Shown piece after piece: positions 57,211 through 64,000 of a stretch of DNA of 64,000 bases (positions are counted from its first letter, which is position 1; the number at the start of each line of letters is the position of its first letter). The DNA is taken from the NCBI GenBank assembly GCA_027484575.1, contig JAIXSQ010000007.1:310001-374000 (forward strand), given 5' to 3'. Source of the DNA: Comamonadaceae bacterium (GTDB lineage: Bacteria > Pseudomonadota > Gammaproteobacteria > Burkholderiales > Burkholderiaceae_C). Under the pieces are notes generated by a model. The model searched no databases. It was not told the origin of the DNA and was given only the letters and a program-made list of their open reading frames with translations. The position numbers and the translations under genes were made by a program.

Positions 57211-58025
57211 TGCGAACGCTGTGCGCGGACTTGAGGAGCGAGTACGAGGAGTTGGCCAACCTCGTGGCTTCGCTCACGCCGCGCCAGTGGGAAGTGCCCA
57301 CCGGCCCGGGCCGCACGGTCTGGGACGAGATCGCGGTGCTCCTCACCGACGACCTGGCGGCGATCGACGCGCTGCGCGACGCGCGTGCGTTCGCCCGCGA
57401 CCTGCGCGAGTTCGCCGACCACGACGGCGAGGGCCCGCGCGGACGCACCGCCTGGGGCCGCGAGCTGTATGGCGAACTCGATGGCGCGACGCTGGTGGCC
57501 GAGTGGCGCCCGGTGGCGCTGCAACTGACCGAACGCCTGCTGCACTGCAGCGCCGACGACCCGGTGCCCTGGGTGGGCCGCCAGCTCACCGCGCAGGCCT
57601 TCGCCGCCCACCGCCTGGCCGAGTGCTGGGCCCATGCCCAGGACATCTGGGATGCGCTGCACCGCCGCCGGCCGCAGAGCGCGCGCCTGCTGCACATCGC
57701 CGGACTGGCCGTGGCGCAGCACGCGGCGACCTTCCGCGCCCGCGGCGAGGCCGCGCCGCCCGCCTGTCCCTACGTCGAGCTGCGCGCGCCCGACGGACAG
57801 CTGTGGCACTGGGGCACGCCGACGCTGGACGAATCGGTGCGTGGCAATGCGCTCGACTTCTGCCTGGTCGCGACGCGCCGCCGCCACGCCGCCGACACGC
57901 TGCTGGAGATCGTCGGGCCGGGCGCCACCGCCTGGATGGAGATCGTGCAGTGCTTCGGCGGCCCGCCGATCGACGGGCCCGGCCGCGGCGAGCGCCGCGT
58001 GCAGTACACCGACAACGGCGCCTGA
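57207..58025 (+). CDS. TIGR03084-type protein with DinB/maleylpyruvate-isomerase-like N-terminus
   Basis: A 272-residue protein. The N-terminal part (ADLRSEYEELANLVASLTPRQWEVPTGPGRTVWDEIAVLLTDDLAA) and the AAHRLAECWAHAQDIWDAL helix match the DinB-like metal-binding bundle of the TIGR03084 family, though the first His of the usual triad is not obvious. The C-terminal part (VELRAPDGQLWHWGTP...TRRRHAADTLLEIVGPGATAWMEIVQCFGGPP) is an SCP2-like segment. The function is unknown; its place as last gene of the acyl-CoA operon suggests an isomerase- or thiol-linked step. A second ATG at 57210 is possible. Confidence 0.8.
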   Translation: MMRTLCADLRSEYEELANLVASLTPRQWEVPTGPGRTVWDEIAVLLTDDLAAIDALRDARAFARDLREFADHDGEGPRGRTAWGRELYGELDGATLVAEWRPVALQLTERLLHCSADDPVPWVGRQLTAQAFAAHRLAECWAHAQDIWDALHRRRPQSARLLHIAGLAVAQHAATFRARGEAAPPACPYVELRAPDGQLWHWGTPTLDESVRGNALDFCLVATRRRHAADTLLEIVGPGATAWMEIVQCFGGPPIDGPGRGERRVQYTDNGA

Positions 58026-58106
58026 GGCCGGCCCCACCGCGGGTGCCGGCCCGTGCGGGCCAGCGCGCCGCGGCAGCGCTGCGCGGCGCGTCTACCATCG
58101 CGCCCC

Positions 58107-58823
58107 ATGCCCGCCGTCCCCTCCCCCCTGTTCTGGTCCGCCGTCACGCGCCTGGGTGAATCCGCCGTGGTGGCCGCCGGCACCCTGCTGGTGCTGGCCT
58201 GGCTCGCGCGGTCGGCCCGCCCGGCGGCCTGGGGCTGGCTGCTGGCACTGGCCACCGCCGTGGCCGTGACCACCGCGAGCAAGCTGGCCTTCCTGGGCTG
58301 GGGCCTGGGCAGCGCGGCGCTGGACTTCACGGGCGTGTCGGGCCACGCGATGTTCGCCGGTGCCGTCTACCCGGCGCTGGGCGCGGCGGCCCTGGCCGGT
58401 CGCGGCGCGCGCCTGCAGGCCGCCGGCGTCGGCCTCGGGATCCTGCTGGCGGTGCTGGTGGCGGCCTCGCGCGTGCACGTGCAGGCGCACTCGGTCTCGG
58501 AGGTGGTGGCCGGCTGCGCGGCGGGCCTGGCCGTGGGCCTGCTGGCCGTGGCCCTGGCGGCCCGCAGGCCACCGCGCACGGTCCCCGTGGCGGCCCTGGC
58601 GGCGGTGCTGGGCTGGGGGACCTTCACCCTGGCCTGGCAGCCCGAGCCGCTGGTGCCCACGCACCAGCTGGTGACGCAGCTGGCGCTGCAGATGAGCGGG
58701 CGCGAGCGGCCCTGGACGCGTGCCGACCTGCATGCGCGGGCCGACAAAAGAAAACCCCCGCTGCCTGCGCAGCGGGGGCTGAACATTGGCGCATGTTCAG
58801 GCCAAGCACTTCTTCCCACCTGA
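58107..58823 (+). CDS. PAP2-type phosphatase, divergent
   Basis: A 238-residue membrane protein with about six hydrophobic segments. The phosphatase motifs are FTGVSGHAMFAGAVYPAL (motif 2) and ASRVHVQAHSVSEVVAG (motif 3, with Glu in place of the usual final Asp); the first motif (K-x6-R-P) is weak. It probably acts on a lipid phosphate or undecaprenyl pyrophosphate, with altered chemistry. The ATG lies 8 bases after TACCAT and has no Shine-Dalgarno sequence. The last 25 or so codons run over an antisense terminator and a candidate small RNA on the other strand. Confidence 0.75.
   Translation: MPAVPSPLFWSAVTRLGESAVVAAGTLLVLAWLARSARPAAWGWLLALATAVAVTTASKLAFLGWGLGSAALDFTGVSGHAMFAGAVYPALGAAALAGRGARLQAAGVGLGILLAVLVAASRVHVQAHSVSEVVAGCAAGLAVGLLAVALAARRPPRTVPVAALAAVLGWGTFTLAWQPEPLVPTHQLVTQLALQMSGRERPWTRADLHARADKRKPPLPAQRGLNIGACSGQALLPT
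58746..58778 (-). terminator. Strong intrinsic terminator on the minus strand
   Basis: A perfect 10-bp stem (CCCCCGCTGC / GCAGCGGGGG, 4-base loop) followed on the minus strand by TTTTCTTTT. No minus-strand gene lies upstream of it for more than 1 kb, only two plus-strand genes. Confidence 0.88.
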
Positions 58824-58843
58824 AGGGGAGCCACACGCCAACG
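58746..58843 (-). ncRNA. Candidate small RNA, about 98 nt, antisense to the PAP2 gene end
   Basis: On the minus strand a -10-like CAGAAT (58855-58850) and a 17-bp-spaced -35-like TCGCCA (58878-58873) precede about 98 bases. These contain a hairpin (CTGAACAT / ATGTTCAG, 58779-58800) directly joined to the terminator hairpin. The 5' part includes TGGCTCCCC and GGGAAGAAGTGC. I do not recognise the family. The 3' third is complementary to the end of the PAP2 message. Confidence 0.55.
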
Positions 58844-59001
58844 CGACGGATTCTGCGCGCCGGCCCGCCGGCTGGCGAGCGTGCCCGCGCGGGCGCGTGG
58901 GGCATGCCCTGCCGGTCAGTGCGCGTTCAGGTGGCTTGGCACAGGACCGGCTGCGCGGGCGCGCCGAGGCAGAGCCGGCGGCAGCCCGCTACGATGCCGC
59001 G

Positions 59002-59658
59002 ATGACCACCACCCTGAAGATCGACCTCGTCTCGGACGTCGCCTGCCCCTGGTGCGCCGTCGGCCTGGCGTCGCTGGAGACCGCCCTGCAGCGGCTGGCC
59101 GGCGAGGTCCAGGTGCAGCTGCGGCTGGAGCCGTTCGAGCTGAACCCGCAGATGGGCCCCGAGGGCCAGGACATCGACGAGCACCTGGCCCAGAAGTACG
59201 GCTCCACCCCCGAGCAGCGCGCCGCCAACTGGGAGCAGCTGCGCCAGCGCGGCGAGGCGGTGGGCTTCACTTTCCGGCCGGCCGGGCGCGGCCGCGTGTG
59301 GAACACCTTCGATGCGCACCGGCTGCTGCACTGGGCCGGCCTGCAGTCGGACCAGGCCCAGCTCGCGCTGAAGAAGGCGTTGCTGGGCGAATACTTCACC
59401 GAGGGGCGCAACGTGTCGGATGCGCAGGTGCTGCTCGATGCCGTCCGCGCGGCCGGCCTGGACGCCGAGGAGGCCGCGGCCGTGCTGCGCGAGGGCCGCC
59501 ACGCCGACGAGGTGCGCGAGCGCGAGCGCCACTGGCAGTCGCTGGGCATCCGCGTCGTGCCCTCGTTCGTGATCCAGGACCGCCACCTCCTGCAGGGCGG
59601 CCAGCCGCCCGAGCTGTTCGAGCAGGCACTGCGGCAGCTGGCCGCCGGCGCTGCCTGA
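59002..59658 (+). CDS. DsbA-family oxidoreductase, FrnE-like
   Basis: A 218-residue thioredoxin-fold protein with the active site C-P-W-C in DLVSDVACPWCAVGLASLE. A helical insert follows, and the cis-Pro region is RVVPSFVIQDRHLLQGGQPPE. There is no signal peptide, so it acts in the cytoplasm, as FrnE-like dithiol oxidoreductases do. The ATG lies 6 bases after TACGAT with no Shine-Dalgarno sequence, which predicts a leaderless message. Confidence 0.9.
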   Translation: MTTTLKIDLVSDVACPWCAVGLASLETALQRLAGEVQVQLRLEPFELNPQMGPEGQDIDEHLAQKYGSTPEQRAANWEQLRQRGEAVGFTFRPAGRGRVWNTFDAHRLLHWAGLQSDQAQLALKKALLGEYFTEGRNVSDAQVLLDAVRAAGLDAEEAAAVLREGRHADEVRERERHWQSLGIRVVPSFVIQDRHLLQGGQPPELFEQALRQLAAGAA

Positions 59659-59745
59659 GCCGGACACGCCGCCGGGCGGACGTCGGACAGCGCCGACAAC
59701 CGGACAGCGGCACGGCCGGCAGCGGCCACCGGGCCCGGGGCGAGC

Positions 59746-59979
59746 ATGGCTGCCATGGACACCCGCTGGCAACCGCCCCTGCACCACCCCGCCGCGCACG
59801 ATGCCGCCGGGCCCGAGGCCCGTGGCCTGTTCGCGGCCGGCTGGTGCGCCAGCCGTGACGAATGCCGGCTGGTGCACCCCGGCCTGGGCGAGGAGCAGCT
59901 GGTGGCGCCGGAGGTCTGGCGCGCGCTGAAGGCGCTGACCGACCGGGTGCCGGTGCACGTGTTGGAGCAGGCGCCCTGA
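59746..59979 (+). CDS. Small hypothetical protein
   Basis: A 77-residue protein (M-A-A-M-D-T-R-W-Q-P-P; RGLFAAGWCASRDECRLVHPGLGEEQLVAPEVWRALKAL). No known domain; two Cys are three residues apart from a D-E pair, too few for a clear metal site. A second ATG at 59755 could be the start, and no good ribosome-binding site is seen. Confidence 0.4.
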   Translation: MAAMDTRWQPPLHHPAAHDAAGPEARGLFAAGWCASRDECRLVHPGLGEEQLVAPEVWRALKALTDRVPVHVLEQAP

Positions 59980-60004
59980 CGCAGGCACTCCGGCACGCGC
60001 CAGC

Positions 60005-60045
60005 GCGTGATCGTGGATGCCCGCCTGCGCGGGCATGACGCGTCC
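60005..60045. repeat. Dispersed palindromic repeat, single half-unit
   Basis: GTGATCGTGG followed by ATGCCCGCCTGCGCGGGCAT and GACG. It lies between two convergent genes, 20 bp after the matB stop. Confidence 0.8.
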
Positions 60046-60064
60046 GGGCGTCGTCCCCGGGCCC

Positions 60065-61621
60065 TCAGGCGAACGTGCCCTTGTACTGCTCGCGCAGCAG
60101 GTTCTTCTGCACCTTGCCCATGGTGTTGCGCGGCAGCTCGGGCACCACGACCACCTGCTTGGGGATCTTGAAGTTGGCCAGCTGCGACTTGAGCGTGGCC
60201 GTGATGGTCGCCGCATCGAGCGTGGCGCCGGGCTTGGCGATCACCACGGCGATGCCCACCTCGCCGAAGTCCGGGTGCGGCACGCCCACCAGCGCGCTCT
60301 CGGCCACGCCGGGCAGTTCGTTGATGTGGCCCTCGACCTCGGCCGGGTAGACGTTGTAGCCGCCGCTGATGATCAGGTCCTTGCTGCGGCCCACGATGCG
60401 CACGTAGCCCTGGTCGTCGACCATGCCGACATCGCCGGTCCTGAACCAGCCGTCGGCGGTGAACTCCTCGGCGGTCTTCTCGGGCATGCGCCAGTAGCCC
60501 TTGAACACGTTCGGGCCCTGCACCTGGATGCCGCCGATCTCGCCCTGGGGCAGCACGCGGCCGTCGTCGCCGACGATGCGCAAGCCCACGCCCGGCAGCG
60601 GGAAGCCCACCGTGCCGCCGCGGCGCTTGCCGTCGCGCGCCAGGTAGGGGTTGGAGGTCAGCATCACCGTCTCGCTCATGCCGTAGCGCTCGAGGATGGT
60701 GTGGCCGGTGCGCTCCTGCCATTCGTTGAAGGTCTCCAGCAGCAGCGGCGCCGAGCCCGAGACGAACAGCCGCATCGAGCGCACCGCCTCGCGCGTGAGC
60801 GCCGGCTCGGCCAGCATGCGCACGTACAGCGTGGGCACGCCCATGAACACGGTGGCACGCGGCAGCGCCGCGATGACCTTCCTGGGGTCGAACTTGCCGA
60901 ACCACAGCATGCGGCTGCCGTTGATCAGCGCGCCGTGGATGGCCACGAACAGGCCGTGCACGTGGAAGATGGGCAGCGCGTGCACCAGCACGTCGCCCGG
61001 CTGCCAGCCCCAGTAGTCCTTGAGCACGCGCGCGTTCGACAGCATGTTGCCGTGCGTGAGCATCGCGCCCTTGCTGCGGCCGGTGGTGCCGCTGGTGTAC
61101 AGGATGGCGGCCAGGTCGTCGGCGCCGCGGCGCACCGCGCGGTGCGTGTCGGGCTGCACCGCCGCGCGCTCGAGCAGCGAGCCGGTGCGGTCGTCGCCGA
61201 GCGTGAAGACGTTGCGCGTGCCGGCCTGGAAGGCGATCTTGCTGACCCAGCCGAAGTTCTTGGGGCTGCACACCACGACGGCCGGCTCGGCATTGCCGAT
61301 GAAGTAGGCGATCTCGCCCTGCTGGTAGGCGGTGTTCAGCGGCAGGAACACGTAGCCCGCGCGCAGCGTGGCCAGGTACAGCATCAGCGCCTCGACCGAC
61401 TTTTCGACCTGCACCGCGATGCGGGCGCCGGGCTCCAGCTGCAGCGAGGCCAGCAGGTTGGCGATCATCGCGGTGCCGCGGTCGAGGTCGCGCCAGCTGT
61501 AGCGCAACTCGTCGTCGGTCTCCACGGCGACCTGGTCCAGGTCGGCGGGGAAGGCGGCGCGCAGCGCCGACCAGAGGTTGTGGTCGTCCGTTGTCTTCGG
61601 GGTCTTGTCGTTCTTGCTCAT
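60065..61621 (-). CDS. matB: Malonyl-CoA synthetase (malonate-CoA ligase)
   Basis: A 518-residue adenylate-forming ligase of the MatB branch. AAILYTSGTTGRSKGAMLTHGN is the P-loop motif, VFMGVPTLYVRMLAEPALT is the MatB-type pocket stretch, then ERYGMSETVML, GWFRTGDVG, GRSKDLIISGGYNVYPAEVE and the catalytic Lys in PRNTMGKVQKNLLREQY. It activates malonate to malonyl-CoA. The nearby malonyl-CoA decarboxylase gene confirms the role. Confidence 0.9.
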   Translation of the reverse strand: MSKNDKTPKTTDDHNLWSALRAAFPADLDQVAVETDDELRYSWRDLDRGTAMIANLLASLQLEPGARIAVQVEKSVEALMLYLATLRAGYVFLPLNTAYQQGEIAYFIGNAEPAVVVCSPKNFGWVSKIAFQAGTRNVFTLGDDRTGSLLERAAVQPDTHRAVRRGADDLAAILYTSGTTGRSKGAMLTHGNMLSNARVLKDYWGWQPGDVLVHALPIFHVHGLFVAIHGALINGSRMLWFGKFDPRKVIAALPRATVFMGVPTLYVRMLAEPALTREAVRSMRLFVSGSAPLLLETFNEWQERTGHTILERYGMSETVMLTSNPYLARDGKRRGGTVGFPLPGVGLRIVGDDGRVLPQGEIGGIQVQGPNVFKGYWRMPEKTAEEFTADGWFRTGDVGMVDDQGYVRIVGRSKDLIISGGYNVYPAEVEGHINELPGVAESALVGVPHPDFGEVGIAVVIAKPGATLDAATITATLKSQLANFKIPKQVVVVPELPRNTMGKVQKNLLREQYKGTFA

Positions 61622-61640
61622 GGGAGGGCTCGTCGGGAAA

Positions 61641-62432
61641 TCAGAACCGGGGCCGGCGCTTCTCGGTGAACGCGGCCACGCCCTCGCGGTGCTCGGCCGA
61701 GGGCGCGTAGGCATAGGCCGTGGCCAGCACGCGTGCGGCGGCGGCGGCGCGGGCGGGATCGGGGTCGTGGCGCTCGCGCAGCGCGCGCAGCACCTGCTTG
61801 TTCAGCCGCGCCGCCTGCGGCGCCAGCGCAGCGATGCGGCGGGCCAGGGCCAGCGCCTCGGCGTCCAGGTCCGCGTCGTCGGCCAGGTGCTGCACGAAGC
61901 CGCGCGCGTGCAGCGTGCCGGCGTCGAGCACCGCGGCCTCCAGCAACAGCTGGCGGGCGGTGGGCTCGCCGGCCACGCGCGCCACCAGTTGCGCCTCGTG
62001 CGGCGCCATCGGGAAGCCCAGCTTCGCGATCGGCGCGCCGAAGCTGGCGCCGCGCGCCGCGATGCGGATGTCGCAGCAGGCGGCGATCTCGACACCGGCG
62101 CCCATGCAGGCGCCGCGGATCGCCGCCACCACCGGCAGGTCGCAGTCGAGGATGGCCTGCAGCCCGCCCCAGACCTCGTCCTCGTGGAAGGCGGCCAGCG
62201 AGGCGGGCTCGAAGCGGAAGCCGGCGTACTCGGCGATGTCGCCGCCGGCGCAGAAGGCCTCGCCCTCGCCTTGCAGCAGCACGCAGCGCGGGCCGTCGTC
62301 GCGCTGCAGCGCCGTGAACACCTCGCGCAGCTGCACCCACATCGCGCGCGACATGGCATTGAGCTTGCCCGGGTGGGACAGCACCACCCGCGCGAGCGGG
62401 CCGTCGGCGTGCAGCTGGACGCGGCCCGTCAT
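61641..62432 (-). CDS. Enoyl-CoA hydratase/isomerase family protein
   Basis: A 263-residue crotonase with GEAFCAGGDIAEYAGF and AAIRGACMGAGVEIAACCDIRIAARGASFGAPIAKLGFPMAPHE. The second Glu position reads Ala-Pro, so hydratase activity is uncertain. It lies between matB and the Bug gene; its ATG overlaps the Bug stop by one base (TGATG). Its role in malonate use is not obvious; it may process a malonyl-CoA by-product or a related thioester. Confidence 0.85.
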   Translation of the reverse strand: MTGRVQLHADGPLARVVLSHPGKLNAMSRAMWVQLREVFTALQRDDGPRCVLLQGEGEAFCAGGDIAEYAGFRFEPASLAAFHEDEVWGGLQAILDCDLPVVAAIRGACMGAGVEIAACCDIRIAARGASFGAPIAKLGFPMAPHEAQLVARVAGEPTARQLLLEAAVLDAGTLHARGFVQHLADDADLDAEALALARRIAALAPQAARLNKQVLRALRERHDPDPARAAAAARVLATAYAYAPSAEHREGVAAFTEKRRPRF

Positions 62433-63424
62433 CAATCCAGCTTGGCGCCCGAAGCCTTGACCACGGCGGCCCAGCGCTTGACCTCGCTGCCGATGAAGGC
62501 GGCGAACTGCTGCTGGCTCAGGTTGGGGAATTCGGCGCCCTGCGACGCCCACACGGCCTTGATCTCGTCGGCGGCCATGCACTTGCGCACCTCGTCGACC
62601 ACGCGCGCCTGCACGTCGGCGGGCGTGCCCTTGGGCGCCCACAGCCCGTACCAGGTGGTCACCGTGTAGTCGGGCAGGCCCAGCTCGGCGGCGCACGGCA
62701 CGTCGGGGAAGGCCGCGTTGCGCTTGGTGCCCGAGACCATCAGCGCCTTGATCCGCCCGCCCTTGATGTGGCTGGCCGAGGAGCCCAGGCCGTCGAACAT
62801 CATGTCGACGTTGCCGGCGATCAGGTCCTGCAGCGCGGGGCCCGCGCCGCGGTACGGGATGTGGGTGATGAAGGTGCCGGTCTGCTGCTTGAACAGCTCG
62901 CCCGCCAGGTGGTGCGAGGTGCCGCTGCCCGCCGAGCCGTAGTTCAGCCGGCCGGGGCTGCGCTTGACCAGCGCGAGGAAGGCCTTGAAGTCCGCGGCCT
63001 CGACGCGGCGCGGGTTGACCACCAGCACCTGCGGCACGCTGGCCACCAGCGACAGCGGGATGAAATCCTTCTCGAGGTCGTAGTCCAGCCGCGGGTACAT
63101 CGACGGCGCGATGGTGTGGTGCACCGCGCCCATGAACAGGTTGTAGCCGTCGGGCGCGGCCTTGGCCGCCACGCTGGCGCCCACGGTGCCGCCGGCACCG
63201 CCCTTGTTGTCGATGATCAGCTGGCGGCCGGTCTGCTTGGCGAACTGCGCGGACAGCGGGCGCGCGAACGCGTCGGTGCCGCCGCCGGCCGGGAAGGGCA
63301 CCACCATCATCACCGGCTTGGTGGGCCAGCCGGCCGCGCCCTGGGCGCGTGCGGACAGGCCCAGGGGCAGGACGGTCGCGGCAGCGGCGGCCTGCAGCAG
63401 GTGGCGTCGGGTGGGATGCGTCAT
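62432..63424 (-). CDS. Bug-family receptor, probably for malonate
   Basis: A 330-residue periplasmic binding protein of the TctC/Bug family. A twin-arginine-like start (T-R-R-H-L-L-Q) and a hydrophobic run end near residue 27 (A-R-A-Q). The mature protein has KPVMMVVPFPAGGGTDAFARPLSAQF, GRLNYGSAGSGTSHHLAGELF and ITHIPYRGAGPALQDLIAGNVDMMFD. It sits between matA and the crotonase/matB pair, which points to malonate as ligand. No MatC carrier or TctAB genes are visible. Confidence 0.9.
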   Translation of the reverse strand: MTHPTRRHLLQAAAAATVLPLGLSARAQGAAGWPTKPVMMVVPFPAGGGTDAFARPLSAQFAKQTGRQLIIDNKGGAGGTVGASVAAKAAPDGYNLFMGAVHHTIAPSMYPRLDYDLEKDFIPLSLVASVPQVLVVNPRRVEAADFKAFLALVKRSPGRLNYGSAGSGTSHHLAGELFKQQTGTFITHIPYRGAGPALQDLIAGNVDMMFDGLGSSASHIKGGRIKALMVSGTKRNAAFPDVPCAAELGLPDYTVTTWYGLWAPKGTPADVQARVVDEVRKCMAADEIKAVWASQGAEFPNLSQQQFAAFIGSEVKRWAAVVKASGAKLD

Positions 63425-63479
63425 GCGTGTCTCCTTGTGTGTGAGGCTTGGCGGGCGCGATTGTGGCCCAGCGTCCGGC

Positions 63480-64000
63480 TCAGTCCAGCAGGGATTCCAC
63501 CTGCGAGGACACGGCCACGCGCCCCTGCGCCAGCATGGCCCGGTGGCGGTCCAGCCGCTTGAGGTCGTAGAGGTAGTTGACCATCAACCCGTACGACTGC
63601 TTGACGCCCTTGGGCGAGGGGTCGGCGGCCCAGTTCAGCCGCTCCACCCGCGCGCCGTTGCCCAGGTGGAAGCGCGCCACCGGGTCGCAGGGCTTGCCCT
63701 GCTCGAGCTCGCGCGCGAGGTAGCGCGCCGCCCACGCCAGCAGCTGCGCGCGCTGCGGCGACTTGGCCGGCAGGTGCAGCGGGTCGTCCAGCGCCTGCAG
63801 CAGGTCGGCCGGCGCGTTCTTCGCCATCCAGCCGCGCAGCCCCGGGATGGGCGAGAGCGTGCAGAAGGTCTTCAGGCGCGGGAATTCGTCCTTGAGCGTC
63901 TCGACCACGCGCTTGATCAGCGCATCGCCGAAGCTCACGCCCTTCAGCCCGGTCTGCGTGTTGCTGATCGAATAGAAGATCGCGGTGGTGGCCTTGGCCA
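63480..64000 (-). CDS. matA: Malonyl-CoA decarboxylase (partial)
   Basis: The C-terminal 173 or so residues of malonyl-CoA decarboxylase; the start lies beyond the window. The visible stretches AKATTAIFYSISNTQTGLKGVSFGDALIKRVVETL, PRLKTFCTLSPIPGLRGWM and CDPVARFHLGNGARVERLNWAADPSPKGVKQSYGLMVNYLYDL are conserved in the family and include the catalytic His region near FHLGNG. It converts malonyl-CoA to acetyl-CoA. Confidence 0.9.
   Translation of the reverse strand, partial: AKATTAIFYSISNTQTGLKGVSFGDALIKRVVETLKDEFPRLKTFCTLSPIPGLRGWMAKNAPADLLQALDDPLHLPAKSPQRAQLLAWAARYLARELEQGKPCDPVARFHLGNGARVERLNWAADPSPKGVKQSYGLMVNYLYDLKRLDRHRAMLAQGRVAVSSQVESLLD

Overview
The window is very GC-rich chromosomal DNA from a betaproteobacterium, most likely order Burkholderiales (Comamonadaceae or Sphaerotilaceae type). 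The evidence is the pair of Bug-type solute receptors, a betaproteobacterial 6S RNA directly after zapA, a malonate-utilisation cluster with a Bug receptor, and the general gene content. I see no phage, transposase, integrase, tRNA or rRNA. Genes are tightly packed, and many neighbours join by ATGA, GTGA or TGATG overlaps.

Layout. 1-5.8 kb: RND efflux operon mdtA-mdtB-mdtC, read leftward, with mdtC cut by the window edge. 6-8.1 kb: a Tat-exported phosphodiesterase lipoprotein and a UspA protein. 8.2-19.2 kb: a leftward cobalamin operon behind a B12 riboswitch, in the order btuB, a cobalamin-binding protein, cobU, btuF, btuC, three tandem micro-ORFs, btuD, cbiB, cobC, cobQ, cobT. 19.2-21 kb: zapB-like gene, zapA, 6S RNA and a TauE exporter. 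21-31.5 kb: a small zinc-finger protein, a repeat array, a crotonase/CaiB/Bug group, and an aminotransferase divergent from a GntR regulator and a large FAD/Fe-S dehydrogenase. 31.8-43 kb: a giant hybrid histidine kinase, a secreted protein with three chitin-binding-like modules, an SbtA-SbtB pair and a lipoprotein. 43-58 kb: a branched-chain-type ABC importer with an acyl-CoA synthetase, divergent from an acyl-CoA carboxylase/dehydrogenase operon that resembles the acyclic terpene (Atu) pathway. 58-64 kb: a PAP2 phosphatase, a candidate antisense small RNA, a DsbA-like protein and a malonate cluster (matB, crotonase, Bug receptor, matA).

How the parts work together. The B12 riboswitch probably senses coenzyme B12 and controls both outer- and inner-membrane uptake and the late steps of corrinoid assembly as one 10.6-kb unit. 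The malonate cluster supplies capture of the acid (Bug), activation to malonyl-CoA (MatB) and decarboxylation to acetyl-CoA (MatA). The 43-58 kb block pairs import and CoA activation of a carboxylic acid with beta-oxidation-like steps and a biotin carboxylase.

The most unusual items are: three tandem 59-bp repeats, each a 20-residue micro-ORF chained by start/stop overlap between btuC and btuD; a 32-bp duplication of the start of the biotin carboxylase gene around a hairpin-rich insert; a hybrid kinase whose first H-box carries Gln instead of His; an orphan terminator marking a candidate small RNA; a dispersed palindromic repeat family; and a recurring promoter layout that predicts leaderless mRNAs.
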